Source: Nitrospiraceae bacterium (GTDB lineage: Bacteria > Nitrospirota > UBA9217). Taken from it: 6,301 nucleotides of DNA. The notes below the pieces were generated by a model. The model worked only from the letters and a program-made list of their open reading frames with translations. It was not told the DNA's origin and did no database searches. The stretch's first letter is position 1, and every line of letters begins with the position of its first letter. A program made the position numbers and the translations under genes. Of the stretch, positions 1 through 5,391 are shown in pieces. The stretch is from positions 1 through 6,301 of the forward strand of contig DMKB01000042.1 in assembly GCA_003454665.1 (NCBI GenBank). The letters are read 5' to 3'.

Positions 1-1
1 T

Positions 2-631
2 TTCATCCTCGGCGTTTTCCTCATTTATGTCGACAAGGCCCTTTCCCTGGCATTTCCTCATACCATTGCCAATGCGCTTCTGCTCATTGTTTTCGTTCTC
101 GCAACCCGCGCCCTCCATATCGACGGGCTCGCCGATACGCTCGACGCTGTCATGGGTGGATATGACAAGAAATCCCGCCTCCGGATCATGAAAGACAGCG
201 GCGTCGGAACCGCCGGAGCGCTGGGGATTGTTTTTGTCCTCCTGACAAAATATCTCTGTCTGAACGATCTTCCCCCTTTGTATAAAGCCGAGGCCCTGCT
301 CACCGTACCCATGCTCAGCCGCTGGTCCCATATTCTTATGGCCTTCCGCGCCAAGTACGGCCGCGATGAAGGAATGGGACGGGCATTCGTCGGACACCTG
401 AGACTCAGCGGGGTGATCGCGGCATCCGTCATGACCATTCTGCTCACTGCCTGGGTAAGCGGGCTCTGGACGATTTATCTCGTAATCGGTGTGGCGCTCT
501 TCACCTTCCTCGTCCGGCTGTACGCGGTACGAATGTTCGGCGGCGTGACAGGCGATGTCATCGGCGCCGTGAGCGAAATGAACGAAGTGTTGATCCTGCT
601 CTTGTTTGTGGCACTCTCGATGGGAGGGTAA
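2..631 (+). CDS. cobS: Adenosylcobinamide-GDP ribazoletransferase (cobalamin synthase) CobS, 5'-truncated by window edge
   Basis: Integral membrane enzyme that joins adenosylcobinamide-GDP to alpha-ribazole or its 5'-phosphate, the last assembly step of the B12 nucleotide loop. The frame is open from base 2 and ends at TAA 629-631, giving 209 residues. Full-length family members are about 250 residues, so roughly 40 N-terminal residues lie outside the window. Visible family signatures are HIDGLADTLD at visible residues 39-48, the Asp-rich active-site motif, followed by GGYDKKSRLRIMKDSGVGT, and near the C-terminus GGVTGDVIGAVSEMNEV. Several hydrophobic segments fit a multi-pass membrane protein: visible residues about 1-10, 22-35, a stretch after the MKDSGVGT motif, and most of the C-terminal third. 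An internal ATG at 152 is not the start, because it falls inside the conserved region. The next gene starts 4 bases after the stop, so the two are almost certainly co-transcribed and probably translationally coupled. Confidence 0.95.
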   Translation, partial: FILGVFLIYVDKALSLAFPHTIANALLLIVFVLATRALHIDGLADTLDAVMGGYDKKSRLRIMKDSGVGTAGALGIVFVLLTKYLCLNDLPPLYKAEALLTVPMLSRWSHILMAFRAKYGRDEGMGRAFVGHLRLSGVIAASVMTILLTAWVSGLWTIYLVIGVALFTFLVRLYAVRMFGGVTGDVIGAVSEMNEVLILLLFVALSMGG

Positions 632-635
632 CGGC

Positions 636-1232
636 ATGTCCACGCGGGTCTATCTCATGCGCCACGGCGAGGTGGTGAACGGCGGTGAAAAGCGGTACAA
701 CGGCCATATCGATATCGATATCACGCAGAACGGCGTTGAGCAGATGCACCGCCTTGGCCGCACGCTGGTGGGAAAACCCCTGGCAGCGGTGTACTCCAGT
801 GATCTTATCCGCTCGAAAAAGGGCGCAGAGATCATAGCGGGCCGTCTTCACCTGAGTTCTTCACCGATGCGCGAATTGCGGGAACGGGGTATCGGCGTAT
901 GGGAAGGCCTTACCGTCGATGAAATAAAGGGACGCTATCCCGCAGAATTCACTGCCTGGAGGGCCGATCTGCTGAACTACCGTCCTCCCGGCGGCGAGTG
1001 CCTGCTGGATGTGCAGGACCGGATCCTGCCGGTGTACCGGAACCTGGTGTCACAACACGTTGGCCAGGAGATTGCCATGCTCCTGCACGGCGGCGTGAAC
1101 CGGGTCATTCTCGCCCATGTCCTCGGCATGGACCTGAACAACCTGTTCCGGATCGAGCAGGCCTTCGGCGCCCTTAATATCGTCGACCATTACGACGACG
1201 GCATGGCTGTGGTCAAGCTGGTGAACGGCTAG
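636..1232 (+). CDS. cobC: Histidine phosphatase family protein, probable alpha-ribazole phosphatase CobC
   Basis: Predicted to remove the 5'-phosphate from alpha-ribazole phosphate (or from cobalamin phosphate) in nucleotide-loop assembly. The 198-residue protein has the histidine-phosphatase signature MRHGE at residues 8-12, with the phospho-accepting His10. Other expected active-site residues are Arg59 in YSSDLIRS, Glu83 in RERGIGVWEG, and His151 in LLHGGVNR, the second catalytic His. PPGGE at 117-121 is also typical of the CobC/GpmB branch. ATG 636 is preferred over an in-frame TTG at 606: a GGGAGGG Shine-Dalgarno at 622-628 sits 7 bases before it, and the conserved fold begins at once. 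The gene lies 4 bases after cobS, which supports the cobalamin role over a generic phosphatase. The family is functionally mixed, so the substrate is inferred from context. No terminator is visible between its stop and the thi promoter at 1264. Confidence 0.86.
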   Translation: MSTRVYLMRHGEVVNGGEKRYNGHIDIDITQNGVEQMHRLGRTLVGKPLAAVYSSDLIRSKKGAEIIAGRLHLSSSPMRELRERGIGVWEGLTVDEIKGRYPAEFTAWRADLLNYRPPGGECLLDVQDRILPVYRNLVSQHVGQEIAMLLHGGVNRVILAHVLGMDLNNLFRIEQAFGALNIVDHYDDGMAVVKLVNG

Positions 1233-1263
1233 CGCACGGTGAAGCGGGAGCGCCAGAAAACCG

Positions 1264-1292
1264 TTGACTTTGTGTTGAACGTGCGGTATGGT
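1264..1292 (+). promoter_or_regulatory. Sigma-70-like promoter of the thi transcript
   Basis: A -35 box TTGACT (1264-1269; five of six matches to TTGACA) and a -10 box TATGGT (1287-1292; four of six to TATAAT) are separated by exactly 17 bases. Transcription would begin near 1299, about 15 bases before the TPP aptamer, which is where a riboswitch promoter should lie. It starts 31 bases after the cobC stop, so the thi genes can be expressed independently of the cob genes. The position and spacing are strong evidence, but the start site is only predicted. Confidence 0.7.
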
Positions 1293-1313
1293 GAATCCAG
1301 TTGAGGAAAAGAA

Positions 1314-1399
1314 GCTGGGGGAGCCGATAGGCTGAGAGTCCTCGTGACGGGAGGACGACCCTTGGAACCTGATCCGGATAGTGCCGGCGTAGGGAAGGC
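1314..1399 (+). promoter_or_regulatory. TPP riboswitch aptamer (THI element)
   Basis: This is a thiamin pyrophosphate-sensing RNA. The conserved elements appear in order. P2 is GGG near 1318-1320 with CCC 1359-1361. P3 is AGCC 1322-1325 with GGCT 1330-1333 across a four-base loop. The pyrimidine-binding CTGAGAG lies at 1332-1338. An optional P3a hairpin is GTCCTC 1338-1343 with GAGGAC 1351-1356. Then come GGAACCTGATCCGGATA (1364-1380) and GCCGGCGTAGGGAAGG (1383-1398), forming P4 (CCT 1368-1370 with AGG 1391-1393) and P5 (CCGG 1374-1377 with CCGG 1384-1387). The J4/5 and pyrophosphate-sensing sequences match the family consensus. P1 is short and weak (GCT 1314-1316 with GGC 1397-1399). Ligand binding should lower expression of the downstream thi genes through the terminator at 1430-1460. 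Confidence 0.97.
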
Positions 1400-1438
1400 G
1401 AGAACATGATGTACCTGAAAAACCTTTCCAGCCACGCC
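1386..1438 (+). promoter_or_regulatory. Predicted antiterminator of the TPP riboswitch
   Basis: The 3' part of the aptamer can pair with the 5' arm of the terminator. GGGAAGG 1392-1398 pairs with CCTTTCC 1423-1429 (seven pairs, one G-U), and GGCGT 1386-1390 pairs with ACGCC 1434-1438 (five pairs), with an internal loop of one base against four. This fold uses bases of P4, P5 and P1 and also the left arm of the terminator, so it cannot coexist with either the ligand-bound aptamer or the terminator. That is the expected logic of an OFF switch acting on transcription. I traced the pairing by eye; no folding energy was computed. Confidence 0.7.
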
Positions 1439-1460
1439 CCGGGCGTGGCTTTTTGTTTTG
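1430..1460 (+). terminator. Intrinsic (Rho-independent) terminator of the TPP riboswitch
   Basis: A perfect nine-pair GC-rich stem, AGCCACGCC 1430-1438 with GGCGTGGCT 1442-1450, has a three-base loop and runs straight into a T-rich tract (1450-1460, interrupted by one G). It begins 31 bases after the aptamer, and its left arm is the part sequestered in the predicted antiterminator. It is therefore the expression platform of the riboswitch rather than a terminator for cobC. Confidence 0.93.
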
Positions 1461-1478
1461 TAATAGCAAGATTCATGA

Positions 1479-1680
1479 ACCACAGATAGCCTAAAGTCAG
1501 AAACGGCCACTCGGGACGCAGAGGAATACTCGGTGTGCTCGAAAAAGAGCATAACGATATTACCCGGAGCAGTACTATACGCCACAGAGATAGCCGAGGA
1601 CACGGAGAGGGGACTGGCTTGTAATAAGTAAAATACCGTCTTACTTAATACTTCTCGGTGATCTCTGTGCCCTCTGTGGT
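1479..1680. repeat. Imperfect inverted repeat of the CCACAGAG...CTCTGTGG type in the thiS leader
   Basis: Outer arms are ACCACAG 1479-1485 and CTGTGGT 1674-1680. An inner copy, CCACAGAG 1582-1589, pairs with CTCTGTGG 1672-1679. Further in, CCGAGGA 1594-1600 pairs with TTCTCGG 1652-1658 (one G-T), and TAAGTA 1625-1630 pairs with TACTTA 1642-1647 at the apex. A direct near-repeat, CCACAGATAGCC (1480-1491) and CCACAGAGATAGCC (1582-1595), suggests an internal duplication or nested copy. Such 'ccacagagacacagag' palindromes are, from memory, common intergenic repeats in several environmental bacterial groups; their spurious translation reads HRGHRDHRE on the - strand, as it does here. No transposase is present. 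The repeat fills nearly all the space between the terminator and thiS. Confidence 0.7.
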
Positions 1681-1713
1681 AAAATTTGAGTCTTATCTTG
1701 CAGGGGAGGGAGC

Positions 1714-1923
1714 ATGAACATTTCGCTGAACGGGGAGAAGAAAGAGATACCGGACAATGCGACGATCCTCGGCTTGCTGGAGTTTCTGAAGACCCAGCCC
1801 GAGCGCGTGGCCGTTGAGTTGAATCTGAACATCGTGAAAAAAGACGCATACGGCACAACGAACATAAAGGAAGGCGACAGCGTGGAGGTCGTTGCGTTCA
1901 TGGCTGGTGGGATGGATTCTTAA
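1714..1923 (+). CDS. thiS: Sulfur carrier protein ThiS with a three-residue tail after the diglycine
   Basis: This is the small ubiquitin-like sulfur carrier of thiazole synthesis. Its C-terminal Gly-Gly is adenylated by ThiF, converted to a thiocarboxylate, and used by ThiG. The protein has 69 residues. Family features are the start MNISLNGEKKEIPDNATI, the central RVAVELNLNIVKKDAY, and the end IKEGDSVEVVAFMAGG at residues 51-66. The usual protein is about 66 residues and stops right after Gly-Gly; here Gly65-Gly66 is followed by Met67-Asp68-Ser69 before TAA 1921-1923. The tail would block activation unless removed. The start is ATG 1714 with a strong GGGGAGGG Shine-Dalgarno at 1703-1710. It is the first gene behind the TPP riboswitch and the neighbour of thiG, which makes the assignment firm despite the tail. 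ThiF is not in the window. Confidence 0.93.
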   Translation: MNISLNGEKKEIPDNATILGLLEFLKTQPERVAVELNLNIVKKDAYGTTNIKEGDSVEVVAFMAGGMDS

Positions 1924-2207
1924 AGGCGCCACGGGGAATGGTAAACAGGCTCGACTCGAACGGTTCCACGGCGGAGGCCCTTCGCTCTGCCGCGCACGAG
2001 TGCCGTGAGTACCGCAGTTGTCCAACGTCATCAGCCTTGTTCCGGCAGCACTTCCGCTTTGCTCGTGCTGCTTCCGGTGGGCCGGTGTTACAACGATCTG
2101 CGGGGCACGTCAGGAGCGCGACACACGCTCAGGGCCGTCCGCCACTGAGCATCCCGTTGCGGGAAAATCGAGAATGAAAGTTGAACAATAAGGAGTGAAG
2201 GTTTGGT
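1924..2207. other. thiS-thiG intergenic gap with a stem-loop, no supported gene
   Basis: This 284-base gap holds no gene I can support. A 79-codon + frame (1938-2177) is open, but its translation is rich in Arg, Ser, Ala and His, shows no recognisable motif and has no good ribosome site. One clear hairpin is present: GCAGCAC 2046-2052 with GTGCTGC 2066-2072, extended by CCG 2043-2045 with CGG 2076-2078 around a small bulge. No T-tract follows, so it is not a standard terminator. It could stabilise or process the mRNA between thiS and thiG. The end of the gap carries the thiG ribosome site AAGGAG 2190-2195. Confidence 0.5.
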
Positions 2208-2987
2208 ATGAATGACGACAAGCTGGTCATAGCAGGAATAGAATTCACCTCCCGCCTCTGGGTGGGGACAGGAAAGTACAAGGATTTTGAGGAGACGAAG
2301 AAGGCCATCGAGGCGTCGGGAACGGACGTCGTGACCGTGTCGGTGCGGAGGGTGAACATCATCGACAAGAGCAAGGAAAACCTTCTCGACTACATAGACC
2401 CGAAAAAATACAAGATCCTGCCGAATACGGCGGGCTGCTACACGGCAAAGGATGCCATTCGCACTGCCATGCTTGCCGCGGAGGCAGGGATTACGAAACT
2501 GGTGAAACTCGAAGTGATCGGCGATGAAAAGACCCTGTTTCCCGACAATGAGGCGATGCTCGAGGCCACACAAGTGCTGGTGAAAGAAGGCCTGATCGTA
2601 CTGCCCTATATGAGCGACGATCCAATCATGGCGAGGAAGCTTGTCGACATCGGCTGTCCCGCCGTGATGCCCCTGGCAGCTCCGATCGGGTCCGGTCTGG
2701 GAATCAGGAATCCCTATAACATTAAGATCATCATGGAGACCGTGAAGGTCCCGGTTATTGTCGACGCCGGCGTGGGGACCGCTTCGGATGTTGCCGTTGC
2801 CATGGAGCTGGGCTGCGACGCCGTGCTGCTGAACACGGCCATCGCCGGCGCGAAGGACCCGATTGCCATGGCCGAGGCCATGAAGCACGGCGTTATCGCC
2901 GGCCGCCTTGCCTATAAGGCCGGCAGGATCCCGCAGAAGCTCTACGCTACTGCCAGCAGCCCGCTGGAGGGAATGATCGGGAGTTGA
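2208..2987 (+). CDS. thiG: Thiazole synthase ThiG
   Basis: A cytosolic TIM-barrel enzyme that condenses 1-deoxy-D-xylulose 5-phosphate, dehydroglycine and ThiS-thiocarboxylate into the thiazole phosphate. It is full length at 259 residues. Signatures are LPNTAGCYTA at 71-80, the imine-forming lysine Lys100 in LVKLEVIGD (98-106), PYMSDDPI at 133-140, VMPLAAPIGSGLGI at 153-166, DAGVGTASDVAVAMELGCDAVLLNTA around 186-211 (phosphate binding), and the C-terminal SSPLEG. All expected catalytic features are intact. The start is ATG 2208, since the family's conserved region begins within the first 10 residues. The clearest Shine-Dalgarno, AAGGAG 2190-2195, is 12 bases away, and a second purine run, GAAGG, is closer at 2197-2201. 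The gene lies between thiS and thiE as in many thi operons. Its partner for dehydroglycine (ThiH or ThiO) is not in the window. Confidence 0.98.
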   Translation: MNDDKLVIAGIEFTSRLWVGTGKYKDFEETKKAIEASGTDVVTVSVRRVNIIDKSKENLLDYIDPKKYKILPNTAGCYTAKDAIRTAMLAAEAGITKLVKLEVIGDEKTLFPDNEAMLEATQVLVKEGLIVLPYMSDDPIMARKLVDIGCPAVMPLAAPIGSGLGIRNPYNIKIIMETVKVPVIVDAGVGTASDVAVAMELGCDAVLLNTAIAGAKDPIAMAEAMKHGVIAGRLAYKAGRIPQKLYATASSPLEGMIGS

Positions 2988-3015
2988 TCAGATACCAGTG
3001 CAAAATGAAAATTGC

Positions 3016-3056
3016 AAAATGCAAAGTGAAACAAAGTCTTTGAAAATTTGCATTTT
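3016..3056. repeat. AT-rich stem-loop between thiG and thiE
   Basis: A perfect ten-base inverted repeat, AAAATGCAAA 3016-3025 with TTTGCATTTT 3047-3056, encloses a 21-base loop. The loop contains a smaller hairpin (CAAA 3032-3035 with TTTG 3039-3042). It ends 17 bases before the thiE start codon. The 'gcaaaatgcaaa' wording resembles short palindromic intergenic repeats seen in other environmental genomes (from memory). No T-tract follows the stem, so a role as an mRNA spacer or stabiliser, or as a mobile repeat, is more likely than termination. Confidence 0.65.
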
Positions 3057-3073
3057 ACCTTATACAACTTGCA

Positions 3074-3697
3074 ATGAGGGTTGATTTCAAACTTTACCTG
3101 ATTACCGACCGGCATGCGTCTGCGCTGCCGCTGCCCCAGGCAGTCCGGCGCGCCCTCGAGGGCGGTGTGCGGGCGGTCCAGCTGCGGGAGAAAGATCTGC
3201 CCATACGCGAGCTTCTGGCCCTGGCACAGGAACTCCGTATCATCACCAGGGAGTTCGGGGCGAAGCTTTTCATCAATGACCGTATCGACGTGGCTGTTGC
3301 TGTTGAGGCAGATGGTGTACACCTGGGCACGCAGAGCATTCCGGCCTCGGCGGCAAGGAAGGTTGTGGGCAAGGACATGCTGATCGGCGTTTCCACCCAC
3401 GGCAAGGAAGAAGCAAGGATGGCCGACGCCTGGGGAGGAGACTTTATAACCTTCGGGCCTGTATTCTCGACGCCGTCCAAGACCAGGTACGGACCTCCAG
3501 TGGGCTTGGAAGCCATGAGAGGGGTAAAAAGTGTTCTTAAGCTGCCTGTTTTCGGCATAGGGGGTATAAAAAGTGGGAATGTGGAGAGGGTTTTGGAGGC
3601 TGGTGCTGACGGGATCGCCATGATCTCGGCAATCCTGGCGGCTGATGATATAAAGAAGGCGGCAGAGGATGTTTTGGCGCATATCGATCAGAGATAA
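3074..3697 (+). CDS. thiE: Thiamine-phosphate synthase ThiE (ThiE/TenI family)
   Basis: Predicted to couple HMP pyrophosphate with thiazole phosphate to give thiamin phosphate. The 207-residue TIM-barrel protein has YLITDR at 8-13, QLREKD at 36-41 (pyrophosphate and metal site), FINDR at 66-70, ADGVHLG at 79-85, IGVSTH at 104-109, GPVFSTPSK at 128-136, and GIGGI at 161-165 with GADGIAMIS at 177-185. One departure: the Asp usual in the HLGQxD segment is replaced here (HLGTQS, Ser88). The related thiazole tautomerase TenI has a His in place of the Pro in GPVF; this protein keeps Pro129, favouring ThiE over TenI. ATG 3074 is the only usable start, since an in-frame stop lies at 3041 with no start codon between, yet no convincing Shine-Dalgarno precedes it. 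Translation may be weak or depend on the upstream stem-loop. Confidence 0.9.
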   Translation: MRVDFKLYLITDRHASALPLPQAVRRALEGGVRAVQLREKDLPIRELLALAQELRIITREFGAKLFINDRIDVAVAVEADGVHLGTQSIPASAARKVVGKDMLIGVSTHGKEEARMADAWGGDFITFGPVFSTPSKTRYGPPVGLEAMRGVKSVLKLPVFGIGGIKSGNVERVLEAGADGIAMISAILAADDIKKAAEDVLAHIDQR

Positions 3698-4083
3698 TGA
3701 CTCTTACGTATTTTAGTTGAAACAACGTTATTGCCATGCGTGGACAGGCAAGAGCGCGCCCCCGAAGAAAAACCGTTTTCGCGCAGAGACGCAAAGACGC
3801 AAAGAAAGGATAAAGCGTATAAAAATATTTTGGCCGGAAAACACAAAGATAAACAAGATCTTGGTTTATGAATTGCTCATCAAAATCCTACGGTCTCCCC
3901 CGAGCCTCTGTCGATGTTTCTCTTTGCGTGCCAAGTGGCCGTTTCTGGTTCTAGGCTATTGGCGGCTTTGCGCGAGACGGGCATTTGCAGTTGTTTTTTA
4001 ACGTTATTACGAATGGACCAAAATAATTACAGGGAAAGCACAGGATCCGAGCTTTCTCTTCGTAACGCGAAGCGAGGTTTACC
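3698..4083. other. thiE-thiC intergenic gap (386 bases), mostly repeat, no gene
   Basis: About 200 bases (3776-3978) are a degenerate inverted repeat described separately. I searched the rest for a second TPP aptamer (CTGAGA, ACCTGATC, GCGTAGGGAAG) and found none, so thiC is either read through from the upstream riboswitch-controlled transcript or has its own unrecognised promoter. A small hairpin, CTTCG 4058-4062 with CGAAG 4068-4072, lies immediately before the thiC ribosome site GAGG 4074-4077. The motif ACGTTATT occurs twice, at 3725-3732 and 4001-4008, and may be chance. No clear terminator follows thiE. Confidence 0.6.
3776..3978. repeat. Degenerate CGCAAAGA-type inverted repeat element
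   Basis: The left arm (3776-3810) contains three near-identical 8-base units, CGCAGAGA 3782-3789, CGCAAAGA 3790-3797 and CGCAAAGA 3798-3805. The right side holds their inverse as TCTTTGCG 3921-3928, and a terminal CTTTGCGCGAGA 3966-3977 that mirrors CGCGCAGAG near 3780-3788. The AT-rich middle has no motif. From memory this 'cgcaaagacgcaaaga' palindrome is a widespread non-coding repeat in environmental bacteria; its spurious translation reads FRAETQRRKER, exactly what the + strand gives here. No transposase or target-site duplication is evident. It is most likely an inert or decayed repeat. Confidence 0.7.
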
Positions 4084-5382
4084 ATGACACAGATTATCGA
4101 AGCACAAAAAGGGAATACTACTCCGGAGATGGAGGCTGTTGCCCGGGCAGAAGGCGTGAGCCTGGAGCACATCATGCAAGGCGTTGCCGACGGCACGATC
4201 GTGATAACCCGGAACAGGGTCCACGGATCGATTGCTCCCTGCGGAATCGGCCGGGGGCTCAGGACGAAGATCAATGCCAATATCGGCACGTCGAAGGACC
4301 GGATGTCCGTCGGGGAAGAGATCGACAAGCTCAAGGCCGCGGTCTCCGCCGGGGCCGACGCGGTGATGGACCTCTCTACGGGCGGCCCGATCGTCGAGAT
4401 TCGTAAAGAGATCCTGAAACAGTCGACGGTTGCCGTGGGTACGGTGCCGATTTATCAGGCAGCAGTCGAGACTGTCGAGCAGGGCAAATCAATCGTGCAG
4501 ATGGACCCGGAGCTCCTGTTCCGCGTCATCGAAGAGCAGGCAGCGGAGGGTGTTGACTTCGTGACGGTGCACTGCGGCGTGACTCTGGGGAGCGTCGAGC
4601 GCCTCAAGCGGCAGGGACGGCTTATGGACGTGGTCAGCCGGGGCGGCGCGTTCCTCCTCGAATGGATCATCTATAATGATACGGAAAATCCCCTCTATAC
4701 CCATTACGACCGCCTGATCGATATCGCGAAGAGATATGACCTGACGCTTTCCCTCGGCGACGGTATGCGGCCGGGAAGTGTTGCCGATGCCACGGACCGG
4801 GCCCAGATCGAGGAACTCATTACCCTCGGCGAGCTGCGGGACGTTGCCCTCGACGCCGGCGTGCAGGTGATGATCGAAGGACCGGGCCATGTGCCGATCC
4901 AGCAGGTGGAGACGAACATCAAGATTCAGAAAGCGCTGTGCAAAGGGGCGCCCTTCTATGTGCTCGGCCCCTTAGTGACCGATGTGGCGCCGGGATATGA
5001 CCACCTTACCTCTGCCATCGGCGGAGCGATCGCCGGCATGGCGGGCGCGGACTTTCTGTGCTATGTCACTCCTTCCGAGCATCTGCGTTTGCCGGACCTC
5101 GATGACGTCCGCGAAGGCGTGATCGCGTCCAGGATTGCGGCCCATGCCGCGGACATCGCAAAGGGCGTGCCGGGGGCAATGGACTGGGACCGGGAGATGT
5201 CGAAGCGACGGAAAGCCCTCGACTGGCAAGGTCAGATCGAACTTTCGATCAATCCGGAAAAGGCCCGCAGGCTGCGCGAATCGAGCCTGCCGAAGGAGTC
5301 CGACGTCTGCACCATGTGCGGCGAATTCTGCGCCATGAAGGGCGTGAGCGAGTACCTTAAAAAAGAGAGCGTTAAAAAATAA
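4084..5382 (+). CDS. thiC: Phosphomethylpyrimidine (HMP-P) synthase ThiC, short form
   Basis: A radical-SAM enzyme with a C-terminal iron-sulfur motif that rearranges 5-aminoimidazole ribotide to HMP phosphate. At 432 residues it belongs to the short clade that lacks the long N-terminal domain of E. coli ThiC (over 600 residues). Motifs include GLRTKINANIGTS at 58-70, MDLSTGG at 95-101, VSRGG at 184-188, SLGDGMRPGS at 223-232, EGPGHVP at 265-271 (His269) and PSEHLRLPD at 330-338 (His333; both probable metal ligands), VAPGYDHLTSAIGGA around 301-315, and CTMCGEFC at 409-416, the [4Fe-4S] cysteines Cys409, Cys412 and Cys416. The CX2CX3C spacing is one shorter than the classical CX2CX4C; from memory this is normal for the short clade. 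The start is ATG 4084 with GAGG 4074-4077. The thi context favours ThiC over its 5-hydroxybenzimidazole-forming paralogue BzaF, which cannot be fully excluded given the nearby cob genes. Confidence 0.95.
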   Translation: MTQIIEAQKGNTTPEMEAVARAEGVSLEHIMQGVADGTIVITRNRVHGSIAPCGIGRGLRTKINANIGTSKDRMSVGEEIDKLKAAVSAGADAVMDLSTGGPIVEIRKEILKQSTVAVGTVPIYQAAVETVEQGKSIVQMDPELLFRVIEEQAAEGVDFVTVHCGVTLGSVERLKRQGRLMDVVSRGGAFLLEWIIYNDTENPLYTHYDRLIDIAKRYDLTLSLGDGMRPGSVADATDRAQIEELITLGELRDVALDAGVQVMIEGPGHVPIQQVETNIKIQKALCKGAPFYVLGPLVTDVAPGYDHLTSAIGGAIAGMAGADFLCYVTPSEHLRLPDLDDVREGVIASRIAAHAADIAKGVPGAMDWDREMSKRRKALDWQGQIELSINPEKARRLRESSLPKESDVCTMCGEFCAMKGVSEYLKKESVKK

Positions 5383-5391
5383 GGAGAGATC

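Noticed and set aside
1479..1680. CRISPR-like or insertion-sequence interpretation of the repeats
   Set aside because: There are no regularly spaced identical repeats with unique spacers, and no transposase or target duplications are visible.
1229..1858. 209-codon - strand open frame across the riboswitch and thiS
   Set aside because: It is antisense to the riboswitch and thiS and includes the HRGHRDHRE reading of a repeat, so it is a shadow frame.
1938..2177. 79-codon + strand open frame between thiS and thiG
   Set aside because: No good ribosome site, no recognisable motif, composition typical of translated non-coding DNA, and a hairpin runs through it.
2088..2888. 266-codon - strand open frame opposite thiG
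   Set aside because: It is fully antisense to a clear ThiG; its His-rich composition is the usual shadow of GC-rich coding DNA.
3717..4001. 94-codon + strand open frame between thiE and thiC
   Set aside because: It starts at a TTG without a ribosome site and translates the CGCAAAGA repeat (FRAETQRRKER), a well-known kind of spurious protein.
3698..4083. Possible second TPP riboswitch before thiC
   Set aside because: The words GGGAAAG and GGATCCG near 4032-4048 hint at it, but CTGAGA, ACCTGATC and GCGTAGGGAAG are absent.
5308..5331. ThiC cluster spacing CX2CX3C as a possible deletion
   Set aside because: The frame is intact and, from memory, short-form ThiC proteins carry this spacing (for example CTMCGKMC in clostridia), so it is probably normal for the clade.
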